From positions 30,729,301-30,793,300 of the forward strand of contig NW_022145609.1 of the NCBI RefSeq assembly GCF_000002235.5: a DNA stretch of 64,000 bases, in the 5' to 3' direction. This DNA comes from Strongylocentrotus purpuratus. Lineage: Eukaryota; Echinodermata; Echinoidea; Camarodonta; Strongylocentrotidae. This document shows positions 1-10,500 of the stretch, piece by piece; position 1 is the first letter of the stretch, and the number at the start of each line of letters is the position of its first letter. The translations under genes were made by a program, and so were the position numbers. The notes under the pieces were generated by a model. The model was not told the DNA's origin. It made no database searches and worked only from the letters and a program-made list of their open reading frames with translations.

Positions 1-1380
1 CTCAAACACACACACATGCAGTTTATATATATATATATATATATATAACAAATGTACTTACAAACATTTTTACATACATTTTTATTTCCATTTATTAATA
101 TGCTGAACTTTGCGAACTTATATACACTGTCGCTCATAACGTTGGAATATTTTTTTTTACCCCAATTTATGGAATTATTTTGACAATGATTTATTCCTAA
201 TAGATCTAGATAATAGTATACATTCTCAAATTTCTTTTTTACAAATCTCTAACAATATTTTCGTTTGTTTACACTCAGGTAATTTTCCTTTATGAGTTAG
301 AATGGAACAAAAAATGAATTCGAATCACAGGAAATTCCCTTCGGATTACCTGAAATTGTTATGAATTCGTAATGGAAAAAAAACAGCCAAGGTTGAATAG
401 ATAAGTGGCAAGATGCGAATCACGCTGCCATGCAAGAACGACTACATGACAATTGATAATAGATTGTACTCCCAATGAAGACTGAAGCTTGTATAGCGCT
501 CAACTTCACCAGGCACATGCCGCAATATGATCAAGGTGTTCAAGGTGCTTCAATACTACCCCTGCTTAATAGCTAGGCGAGCGAATTTTGGTGCACACAG
601 CAATCACGAAATTCCTTTCTATCAGTTATCCATTAAATCCCGGGGTTCTTTCATGACATCATATAGAAAAAGATATATTTAAAAGCCCCACTGTCCTACG
701 TGTAGCTACTTGCTCCCTCTATATAGAAAACTTCCCCAATCGGTGCCAGTTGGTCCCCCATGATCCTCTTTTTCTTATGTTAGTTGAGAGCTGAGTTAAT
801 GAGATAGCCACCTGTCAGTGACCTCGCTGTGTGGTCTAATCCCTTCTGGCCCAGTAGTATTGACGGTCTTTAAAAGTAAACTTGAAACTGCTGCGCCTCA
901 ACAGTGCGTATCAAAAAAAGTAAAGATTTTTTTTCTTATGAACTTATCGGTGAGGTTTTATTCAATCGGATGGCATTAAATATATTAACAATATTTTACG
1001 TGTGAGTGAGCTCAAACAGCGAAAAATTGGTTTGCGCAAAAATATTTCAGCTATGGATTGGATCAAAGTGCCATTCGTCCGTTCCTTCCTCCGTCCACGC
1101 GTACGGGGACAGGGTTATCCATATGGGTGCAGTTTTCCTGACATGGAGAAAATCAGGGGCACACATTGAGACTGAAAACATGAGAAAAAAAACCCCATAA
1201 CAAATCAACAAAGGAAAGTTGTTAAATCAACACCAACTTAAAACTAGAGTCAGAAGTATACAAGTAGCGATCTAGATTGCTCTAGATTACATCGTTTATC
1301 TTCCTTTCTTTGTTTTGTTTTAACAAGTTTGGGGTTTGAAACGTTAGGATCAAATCAATTTAATTCCATGGTGGGTGTTG
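1..1380. other. Left flank, no gene seen
   Basis: A TA microsatellite lies near 25-46, followed by AT-rich sequence with only short unsupported reading frames. The one recognisable structure is the duplicated repeat at about 230-830, listed separately. I see no exon with domain homology here. Confidence 0.6.
230..830 (+). repeat. Dispersed repeat, copy 1
   Basis: This stretch matches 40862-41440 in the same orientation with scattered substitutions and small indels. Its right part, about 680-830, also matches 44255-44430 in inverse orientation. It contains a piece resembling an L2-linked SINE (AGCGCTC, then CAAGGTGCT). No coding content is visible. It is either a transposable element of unknown class or part of an old segmental duplication. 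Confidence 0.7.
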
Positions 1381-1519
1381 TTGTAATAATTTATAGTTAA
1401 GGGAAAAATTAGATACCGAACTTGTGTTGAATGGAAAATTCCCGTTTTTGCTTGAAAATGGCCCACCCCTTTCATAATGCTGCCTCATCTTTGATAGAGC
1501 GGAACAGTTTTGTTTTCAG

Positions 1520-1612
1520 AATTCGATGCGCTTCTCTTTGCAAGACCTGTATGCACAGATGCGTAAGCTGCTTCATTTGGGTTCCATGCTGCTCTCTAGA
1601 TCGGATCAGTTG
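1520..1612 (+). other. Candidate orphan exon (copy 1)
   Basis: A pyrimidine tract ending TTTTCAG is followed by 31 open codons reading NSMRFSLQDLYAQ and so on, then a GTAAGT donor at 1613. A diverged copy lies inverted at 38699-38792, also bounded by a TTTTCAAG acceptor and a GTAAGG donor. I do not recognise the peptide and see no partner exons. It could be a relic exon carried in a duplicated segment, or chance within a repeat. Confidence 0.25.
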
Positions 1613-1675
1613 GTAAGTCCTCTCTATAAATCTGGCCGAATCAGTTGCAAATCATTGAATTAAAGTAAGCTTTAA

Positions 1676-2040
1676 GGGAAGTTGAGCTCTGGTCAAGGTG
1701 GAAAATAACTTAATAACTCATTCTCCTCATGTTAGTTTGGAAAAATATCAAAGGAGAAATGTCTCTTGAAAAGAGATGCTCTTAAAATGCCCTCATGATT
1801 GGAATATAACAAGCAATAGCTAAACGTTTGCACCAAATATTTGTGTGCACTAACTTTTACCCATTTCTGTATGCAGTGTGTATGATCTCTAGGATAATGA
1901 GTCAATTTGTTCTTCATTATTACCATTCCAAAACTTCATAGCATCAATTGTTATATGTATGAATATGATCAGCCTATTTCTCTATTGCTTTCATATAGTT
2001 TCTTTCACAACGCCTTTCCATGACCAGAACTCAACTTTAT
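1676..2040. mobile_element. TTAA-flanked MITE (GAGCTC subfamily)
   Basis: The element starts after TTAA (1672-1675) and has inverted ends: AAGTTGAGCTCTGGTC on the left and GACCAGAACTCAACTT on the right. The right TTAA has decayed to TTAG. Length is about 365 bp, close to the 366-bp elements at 10041 and 25513, which share the internal TTTCTTTCACAA stretch. A TTAA target with short inverted repeats is the signature of piggyBac-type non-autonomous elements. It has no transposase. Confidence 0.75.
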
Positions 2041-2044
2041 TTTA

Positions 2045-2690
2045 GTTGCTATATCTATGCATTGGAATTGAAATTAAAAATGTACATTGGTGTAATTAAA
2101 AACATGGTTATTAGAATACAGTATTTAAAAACTATAAAATTGATTGTGATTTGTAGAAAAGGTCATTCTTTTTAACACAGGGATATCAATCAATATCATA
2201 TCTAGTAATCCTTTTTTAAAACTTAATAATTCCTATATACAAAAATGATGTTGGAATGGGAGTGAACAAGATTTCAAGGCCATTTTTGTTAAATTGTGTG
2301 ATGTTTGAGTGATTTGTTTTCCCTTCCAGTAAATTTATTTATTATATTCCATGTTGATTTCAAATTGCCTTTCACTTTTTCGAGCTGTTGTGAATGGTGT
2401 TTTCTCACGAATTTCTTATATTGTTGGTTAACACATTGCGGTATGTTTTATAATTATTAAGGTTTCGAGCCGATGAACTGTGAATAGATCATTTATGGAG
2501 TTGATTTATTTTCTTGATAGATGTCATTATTCCTTTAGTAATCCATTGTTTCTTCATGCCTTTCTGGGATGGTTTTCCTTTTTGTTAATGGATGTAAGAA
2601 AATAATCTTGCAGATAAGGATTCATATGCTTGCTCAGCATCTTTTATTTTATTAATCTCTTCCCATTCTTCATTTATGAGGCTATTTTTG
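2045..2690. other. No gene seen
   Basis: AT-rich sequence. The first roughly 150 bases match the inverse of about 37080-37250, so this belongs to the same duplicated segment as the MITE to its left. I see nothing else. Confidence 0.5.
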
Positions 2691-2694
2691 ACGT

Positions 2695-2860
2695 GTTGGA
2701 TATTGACAGAATTTGCATTTCGATGCATTACATTTTCAGCATCCTTGTTTTTAAAACGCGTTGTGAAAGTTTATGTTTAAAGCATTAGTGAATATATTGT
2801 CTATAAAAGTAACAGAAGTTGCATTTATTCAGGTTGGTTTATTGATTAGTGGATGTACTG
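2695..2860 (-). pseudogene. LINE endonuclease remnant, copy C
   Basis: On the minus strand this matches parts of the LINE endonuclease fragments at 35970-36420 and 63285-63717, with an internal deletion. The shared part includes the region encoding ATL/ILTDNIFTNALNK. It lies next to an AGT microsatellite and the orphan exon 1. That is the same order, inverted, as in the 5' flanks of genes A and B, so it marks a third copy of that flank. Confidence 0.65.
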
Positions 2861-2957
2861 CAGTAGTAGTCGTAGTTGTAAGAGTAGAAGCAGCAGTAAT
2901 ACTAGTAATATTACTATTAGTATTATATAGTAGTAGTAGTAGTAGTAGTAGTAGTTT

Positions 2958-2988
<31 letters not shown>

Positions 2989-3369
2989 CATGGTGTTATT
3001 ATTATTAATAGTAGTAGTAGTAATAGTAGTAATAGTTGTAATAGTGATAAAAGTATTAATAGTACTATTAGTAGTAGTAGTAATAGTGTTTATGGTATTA
3101 ATAGTAGTAGGCCTAGTAGTAGTAATAGTGTCAATAGTATTAATAGTACTATTAGTAATAGTAGTAGTAATAATAGTACTGCTACTACTACTACTAGTAG
3201 TAGTAGTAGAAGTAGTAGTAAAATAAATAATAGTATTAATAGTAGTAGTAGTAGTAGTAGTAGTAGTAGCATGGACTTAAGTCCATGGTAGTAGTAATAA
3301 TAATAATAGTAGTAGTAGTAGTAGTAGAAGTAGTAGGAGTAGTAATAATAATAGCGTTAATAGTATCAA

Positions 3370-3402
<33 letters not shown>

Positions 3403-3520
3403 TATTAATAGTAGTAATAGTTGTAATAGTAGTATTACTACTATTAATAGTAATAGTAGTAGTAGTAGCAGTAGTAGTAGTAGTGGCAGTATTACTATTA
3501 TTATCAATAATTCATTGTAT
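2860..3520. repeat. Large imperfect AGT/TAG microsatellite
   Basis: More than 600 bases of AGT/TAG units interrupted by AAT and ATT units. The trinucleotide period leaves several frames open as poly-Ser, poly-Val or poly-Leu, which are not genes. A perfect 18-bp palindrome, CATGGACTTAAGTCCATG, sits inside at 3270-3287. Equivalent but much shorter tracts lie beside exon 1 of gene A (33105-33230) and gene B (62215-62320). Confidence 0.95.
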
Positions 3521-4023
3521 CCCCCCGGTCCCCAATAGAAAAAACATCTTCTGTGTGCCCATGTCTTGAGCCATAATGCATGGCCGTACAGAGGATTTTA
3601 TTTAAGTTAGGGACCGGGATAAAATGCAATGAATTATTGATAATTTATTGCATTTTCTTTGTGGTTTTTATTTGTGGGAACTTCCCCCTACCCTAGCCCC
3701 CGCTGTGTACAGTCATGGTTCAGTGGAGAAGCAATGGCCTCGTAAATGTGAGGCCCCATCAAAGTAGTAGTAGTAGAAGTTGTAGTAGTAGTAGTAGTAG
3801 TAGTAATAGTAGTACACATGCAGTAGCAGTAGTAGTACTACATTCAAACCTGCATTAGCGACCACCTGCATAGAAAAACTACCTGTCTACAGAGACCACT
3901 TCTTCCCCTTAAAAATGGTTTCTCATTGAAACATGTACTAAAGGAGCCTGTACATAAATACCACCTACGATAAAGACCACTTTTCTTGTCTCCCTTGGGT
4001 GGTCTTTATAGACAGGTTTCACT

Positions 4024-4060
<37 letters not shown>

Positions 4061-4300
4061 AAGTACGTGCTTACTACTAAAATGTTCTAATTTTATCTTT
4101 TAAATGTCTAATAGTAGTATCATTAATGATAGTAAAACAACGTTAACAACAACAACTGCTAGTTCTACTTTACTACTGCTTCTACTTCTATGATTATTAA
4201 TTATATGAATGATGATAATGATAATGACAGGACAGCAATGTGACATACATAAAATAATATGGAAAAAATAATAGTCTCATTATATTTTCCCATCTCTTCT
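3520..4300. other. Microsatellite-rich flank, no gene
   Basis: This holds further AGT tracts at about 3765-3845 and 4025-4065, separated by unique sequence. The last 100 bases match the sequence upstream of exon 1 in genes A and B, in inverse orientation, and end in a pyrimidine-rich CATCTCTTCTAG. Confidence 0.6.
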
Positions 4301-4302
4301 AG

Positions 4303-4398
4303 ACTGGCTCTGTACTTCGACATCAAACATGGCCCGGCTTGTTGTATTCTGCCTCGGGTTTACGGTTGTGGCTCAGTGTTTCCTCTTCATTCAATGCA
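4303..4398 (+). pseudogene. Orphan inverted copy of receptor exon 1
   Basis: The sequence is a 26-nt leader, then an ATG at 4329 opening 23 codons that read MARLVVFCLGFTVVAQCF and so on, a classic signal peptide. A GTAAGT donor follows at 4399. It is nearly identical to exon 1 of genes A and B but points the other way. No YWTD exon occurs downstream on the plus strand anywhere in the window. It is either a dead fragment from an inverted duplication or the first exon of a very distantly continued gene, which is less likely. Confidence 0.75.
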
Positions 4399-4572
4399 GT
4401 AAGTTTTCACTTTACCAATATATTTAATATTTACCATAACCAACATATTCAACATCTACAGACCAAGATAATTTGTGTAAAGACAGATTCAACTCTTTAC
4501 AAAAAATTCATGTATTATTTCAATATTAATAAATTTATTTCAAAGACTTAAAGGTGAAATTCAAAGAATATC

Positions 4573-4846
4573 ACAAATATGTCAACTAATGTATCACTAG
4601 AAACTGGTAAGCTAACAGATGACCATCGTACAAGTTTTAGGTCAACTACATATCGGGTGATTTATAAAAATACAAATACAACCAGCTCCATAGCAGCTGG
4701 GATATACGAGAGATTCGCCGGAAAAATAACAATGTTTCAATGACGTCACTATAATTATGGACCACTACTGCCCAAGCAGACGACATCCCATAAAGAATGA
4801 ACATAATTGCAAAGCTATTATTTGTCAAATTATAAAGGAGTTGTAC
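4573..4846 (+). repeat. Dispersed repeat shared with 38865-39125
   Basis: This is direct-orientation similarity over about 270 bases to 38865-39125, including the run AACTGGTAAGCTAACAG. No coding content or terminal structure is visible. Confidence 0.7.
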
Positions 4847-5400
4847 AATTTCTGTACATATCTCTTGATTAATACGAAAAAGACGGCGGATGCCGAACAA
4901 AAAACAAAAGAAAACTCAAACTAAAAGAGTGGTGAAGCATGGCCCAGGCATTTGGGGGCACTTGTCATCGGGGGGAGGGGGGGGGGGCGACACCGGTCTT
5001 ACTACAGGGATGAAATATGAAGGACCATGTGTAGTGTGGATGTCAGTACTTTCTTCGCCTTTTTACGGTTCCTGGAAGCTGCCCCATCTCCCTTTCTGCT
5101 GCTCCCCTCCTCTTAGCTACGCAAAGAAAAATCAACATCAGCCAATTGCTCTTGAAAGATGTATGTACAGAAATACAGAAAAATATCAAAATTTAAAGTT
5201 TACCCGCCCCGCTTTTTTTTTTTGCATTTGAGTTCAATCTTTCGCATGGTACGAGAGACCTACACCAAATCATTTGGTTTAGAAAATCTTTAACCTTTAT
5301 CATTTGCTTTTCAATATCTGCAGCATAATGACAACAACATCATCTTCAACAACATGAATAAAAAAAAACTTTAAAAAAATGATTATAACAAAAATAGTGA
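4846..5400 (+). repeat. Segmental repeat shared with 46068-46615
   Basis: About 550 bases, nearly identical to 46068-46615 and including a variable G run. It marks the left side of the tandem duplication that produced genes A and B. An open frame of 113 codons (146 in the other copy) runs through it and its G run. I do not regard it as a gene because the flanking non-coding bases are equally conserved. Confidence 0.85.
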
Positions 5401-5985
5401 TAGTGATAATGATAACAATAATGATAAGAACAATCCCCCGGGAGTACCGTCTCTGTTTAGTTGTATTTTAGGTACAATTTTTAAGACCGACACGGTTCCA
5501 TCGATTTCAATGTGTTTGACTGTTACAATGAATTTTAAATCTAAATGCTTTGCATTAAAATCCATTTTTCCCCTCAATATTTAACATTTTACATAAACAA
5601 CGACACAGTAATTATAGCCAATATCAAACTTAACACTATACTTATATTAAATCATGTGCAACGTATGCCGATTCCTACCGCACACGCTGCGTGCTAACAG
5701 TAGAAACCTCACTGTGTACCCAACTGCCCATCAGCGGTAGATACAAGTTACAAGCTACTGTTATAAACTACTGAAATCATGGTATCGATTGGCTGAGAAC
5801 TAATTTGTTATAGAAATTTTGCAGTTGTTATAGATAACAAATTTCATGAAACGGACCCCTAGTATTTCTATTATACTTCTGTGGCGGTGGGTCTGCGTAC
5901 GGGTCTCATTTTTTCTTCTTCTTCAAGCGGACACCTAATCGCTGGCGCTAAATAGTACTGTGTCAAAGGATTCCAACTCCGATTC
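5400..5985. other. Spacer, no gene seen
   Basis: AT-rich sequence differing from the equivalent B interval (46615-47055). The duplicated segment resumes at about 5985 and 47060 with the shared AAATAGGGACCGACTGAGC. I see nothing recognisable between. Confidence 0.5.
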
Positions 5986-6235
5986 TTTAGAAATAGGGAC
6001 CGACTGAGCATCCGTTTTTACGCTAGATCATTTTGTACCATATTTTATTTAATTTTATTTATTTATCAACTTATTAATTAATTTTTTCATTTATAATTTT
6101 GTTCACTTATTTGTTGATTTACTCATCTTTTTATTCATCCATTCATTTATCCACCATCCATTAATTAATTTGTTAATTAATTCAATTAATAGGTATGTAT
6201 TTATTTATTTTATCATTTATTTATTTATCATTATA

Positions 6236-7079
6236 TGAAGAGTTTCATTCTAAAAGGAGCTAAATCAACTTTGGGTACTTCTGAGTAAATCGCCTTTTTT
6301 TTTATTTCTCCACTTTCCCTTCAGCCTTGTACCTTCATGCTGTTATACATGTTAAAGGTGTCAACCTGGACCAAAAATATATGATTTAAAAAAATCTACC
6401 AGTTATTTCTGATTTTTTATAAATTTTTAGATTTTTATTTTTCGTGGATTTAGCTCCTTTTGGAATGAAACATGATATTGTACCTAAAATTTGTGAAATT
6501 TTAGCATATTTTCTCAATAAAGACACTGAAATTTATTTTAATTTAGTAGCAAACCTTTCCTTTTAAATAATAACAGTAAAATCACATCTAAAAATACCTT
6601 TTGAAAAGAAAGTAAACAACATATCACAGTTTCATTCCAAAAGGAGCTAAATCCGTTTCATTCCAAAAGGAGCTAAATCCATGTTTCATTCCAAAAGGAG
6701 CTAAATCCATAAATTTTATTAATTTAGTAAAAAATGAGAAATAACTGGTAGATTTTTTACTTATCATATAGTATTGGTCCAGGACGACACCTTTAACATA
6801 AATAACAACATGAAGGTACATGGCTGAAGGGAAAGTGGAGAAACAAAAAAGTTGATTTACCCAAAGTAGATTTAGCTCCTTTTGGAATGAAACCAATTTG
6901 GATTTAGCTCCTTTTGGAATGAAACATGATATTGTAACTAAAAAATTTCATATTTCCTGGTGAAATTTTAGAATGTCATATAGTGCATTTTGTTCCTATG
7001 TAGGAAACCATTATTTTAAGACAAAAAACTCAGTTTTGATAAAATATGGATTTAGCTCCTTTTGGAATCAAGCTCTTCA
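6236..7079. mobile_element. TA-flanked MITE at the 3' end of gene A
   Basis: The element is flanked by TA (6234-6235 and 7080-7081), with ends TGAAGAG plus AAAAGGAGCTAAATC on the left and the inverse on the right. The matching B sequence near 47316 reads straight through a single TA, so it is an empty site. The interior carries several more copies of the AAAAGGAGCTAAATCC motif in both orientations and a large internal inverted repeat. The right end encodes the last residues of gene A, EELDSKRS. The TA target suggests a Tc1/mariner-type non-autonomous element. Confidence 0.85.
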
Positions 7080-7577
7080 TATGTATGTATTACGTTTTGA
7101 GGGTTTGTGAAGTAAGGGTGAGGCGCTCCAGGTTGCCCTGGATACTGCTCTGGATATGCTGCCGCACCAGAAGGTCCATTCATCGCGTCCAAGGAAGTCT
7201 CGTATTCAGACTCGAGCTGCTTCTTATCACCCTTGCCCGGCATATCACCTGCCTGACCAGGATGGTAGGGGACTGTCTGGTTAACAGAGCTGGTGGAATG
7301 ATTGCCCGGCATCGCACCTGCCTGACCAGGATGGTAGGGGACTGTCTGGTTAACAGAGCTGGTGGCATGATTGCCCGGCATAGCAACTGCCTGACCAGGA
7401 TGGTAGGGGACTGTCTGGTTAACAAAGCTGGTGGCATGATTGCCCGGCATAGCACCTGCCTGAGCAGGCATTGTGACTACGCCAGGCTGGGCTCCTGCAG
7501 TGTAAACAGCAGTCATATATAGGGCGGCAGACCGAACGGGGGTGGCGACAGAAGGTCTTTGCGGTTTGCGTTTCGTC
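7052..7577 (-). CDS. Gene A exon 9: cytoplasmic tail with 23-aa repeats
   Basis: The acceptor is TGAACAG and the exon enters in phase 2. It opens with the basic stop-transfer stretch TKRKPQRP. Three tandem 23-residue units follow (core MPGNHATSSVNQTVPYHPG), then KKQLESEYETSLDAMNG, a Pro/Gly/Tyr-rich segment with PHPY, and VIHTYEELDSKRS before the stop. The B copy stops after NPQN, 13 residues earlier. YEEL fits a YxxPhi sorting signal, but that is inference. Confidence 0.85.
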
Positions 7578-10500
7578 CTGTTCATAGAAAACAAATCAAT
7601 GAGTCTTTAATTAGTCCCCTCATATCACATTTACCACAATATTGATTTTCATTTTCATTCTCTCCTCACTTGTAGTTTTTTTGCTAGATACAGGGATATG
7701 TCCCTGAGTGAAAATAATGTAAGTATAAACCAACGATTATTTATGCGTTAAATACACTTCCCAACAATTCCCTACCTTTAACATGCAGCTTTGGAACAAA
7801 TATAATAGAACCGCCGAAAAAAAATTGACTTTTACAAGAAACACAATACTTCAAGATTTCAAGATTTCAAATTTATTCATGTTTCCAACAAAACATTACA
7901 AATCAATTATAAGCATTTAAAACAAATTTAAGAAATACATGTTGGAGAGAATAATAACTTTCGAAAGACGGTGTAATTTTTGCATGATGTTTTCTGCTAA
8001 TAATCTCCATTATATAGATAATGCAATGTCTGTTGAAAGGTACTATGTCCCATTTGCAGGCCAAACAAATGAAAAGGTTAAATTCCAACGGCATTTGAAA
8101 GATAATACTAATTTAGAACTTCCCTAAAAAAGGTGGGGCTTAAAAATGTCTTCACGTGGAAAAAAAACTACCATTAGTTGTCAAATCGACTTAGGAGCTA
8201 TAGAGCCAATAAGTAATAGTCTTGATTTTCAGACCATTGTACCGAATGGTCATACGTTTTATGCTGCGCGAAGATTCAATCAGTTTAATTTTGGCCATCA
8301 CGAGAAGTGGGTTATTGATGTAGGCAAATGCTCATGTAGCCTTTACAGCTCATTTTATGTATGTCATTACCAAAGAAGAAAAAAAGCCAGTCACTCACTC
8401 AAAAGTGTCTGACAGTGCAGTCTAGCAAGTAAACGGGTTTCCTTGCATAATTTGAATATTAGGACGCTGCTAACGTTCAAATTTCACAAATAGGACATTC
8501 ATGACATATTCATAATTCCTACAAAAGTTCTACAGAATTTGAGGTTGGCTGCAAAAGGGACATAGTACCTTTAACACAGAAAAAAGGTCTGATAATTACC
8601 AGTAGACACATGCACATATACACAACAGCAGCACTAAGAGCGATACTCCACCGCCAATTCCCGCGTATATTGCTATAGGTTGATCTGAAACAAGAACAGA
8701 AATAATCGAACAGATCGAGCATGCGATCTCTATTTACTGGGTGAAGTGGGTGTAACCCCAAAATGTGTTTAAACTTCATATTGTCATCAAGTTTATCCAG
8801 AACAATACGTTTTCACGACACAAATCAACTTTTCCTAAGCATAGCAGTAGCACTTTCTGCTGCTTAGTTGCCACACCTGTATCAGGTAACAAATGCTGGT
8901 TTCATAGCCTCAAATACTATACCTAATGTGCCTGAAATTGGCAGGAAAGAGGTTTCAGGAACTTTTCTTATTTGTTAAGATGCTGAAAAAAGAAAAAGCA
9001 ACAACATTCCACGCCTATTTAAGCTATTAATAAAAGACAAAACAAAATTAATGATATTCTCCGCATTTCATTAATTTCAACGTGTTTATTAAAGAAGGTT
9101 TAAACAAATTGTTTTCCAAAAAAAGAGCAGTCTCGTAGATTTTCTTTATTTCTCAATGTGGCCGACTTACGCCTCCAACGTCAGGGTTCAAATTCCTGCC
9201 AAGTCATAAATGTGGCAAGACATTATTTTACGATTGCTATTCTTCACCCAGGAGAAGCAAACAAGGTACTTAGTAGGAACAAGTTCATTGAAATTAATGC
9301 CTGACGTCTTAAATCCAGATAGTAGCCAGACGATGAGGCAGGGGTATTAACACGATTGCAGGGCACTCCAGAAGAGCAGTATTACTACTGATTAGGATAC
9401 TCTTGGTAAGCAGGACCATAGTCTTACATCATCATCTTCTCTTTCTCTTTTGTCGTTATCTTGTTCTTGTTTTTCTTCCTCTTCTTCTGCTTCTTCTATT
9501 TCCTCCTCCTCCTTTTCTTCGTCTTCTCCTTCTTCTGCTTCTCCTTCTTTCTTTTTGTATTATTATAGTGATGATGGTGATGATTGTTATTATTATGGTT
9601 ATTATTATTATTGTTATCAGTACCACAATTATCATCATTATTGATAGTGTTGTTGTTGTGACCATTATCTTTTTAAAGAGCTAAAGAATACCTGAAGACT
9701 GATCGGAGCAGTCGATTGGCTCTTCGTCCCAGTTTCCTGTAAAAGCGTTACAAATCCACTCAGCTTGGTCATTGCCATTGTCACACGTAACAGTCACAGT
9801 TGTACTAGCCGTGTAGCTATCGTTGGGGTTGACGAAAGATGCCATCAGCGGGGGGTTCGGGAGAGTACATGTGACTCCTACAAGTAAAAACAAAATAAAA
9901 TCAACAATACCAACAACACAAACCCACAAAAAGAAGAACAACGACACACAAACAGAAATTTGGGCCATTTAAATTGCGTAAAACGACAGCTGAACAATGC
10001 ACCATATTATTTTCCAGTTTTTTAATATTTTGTGCCTTAAAGGTAAAGACTAGTATTGGAAATGCCCCAATTTCAAAAAATGATATGGAAGCTCTCATTA
10101 CCAATCATGTGAAAGAATATGTTTTGACTAATACATGATGATAAAAAATTTGCCGGGAAACCGCCTACTAATTCATATATTTGGTAAATTTGTTTCTCTC
10201 ATGGTCTGTGAGAGATATAGGGTAGTCCCATATACATCTTTCTGTGTATAGTGCTTGTAACTTTACGTAGAATGGGCCAAATTTCTGATCATTTTAATGA
10301 TTCCAGAACCTTGCAGATGCTAGATGCTAGATGATCAACCTTTTCCGATCGATTCCACAACGTTTCTTTCACAATGCAATCGCATGACCATAACTGGTCT
10401 TTACCTTTAACGATAATGTATTTTGTCTAATAATCTATGGGGAAATCTAAGGTTCGTTTTTCATGTGTTACCGAATCATTGAAGAATAGTATACTTTAAA

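Noticed and set aside
2773..3569. Poly-Ser, poly-Val and poly-Leu open frames
   Set aside because: They are produced by the AGT/TAG microsatellite in every frame.
4890..5231. Open frame starting MPNKKQKKTQTKRVVKHGPG, repeated at 46102-46542
   Set aside because: It is conserved only because the whole segment is duplicated. It runs through a variable G run that would shift the frame.
7046..7522. Plus-strand open frame of 158 codons with RHxTCLTRMVGDCLVNRAGG-type repeats
   Set aside because: It is the antisense shadow of exon 9 of gene A. The 69-bp period keeps the opposite strand open, and the minus frame alone fits the splice structure.
8146..8412. Plus-strand frame of 88 codons, also present in copy B (48332-48616)
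   Set aside because: It lies inside a TTAA MITE. Differences between copies are mostly amino-acid changing, the ends frameshift, and no domain is recognised.
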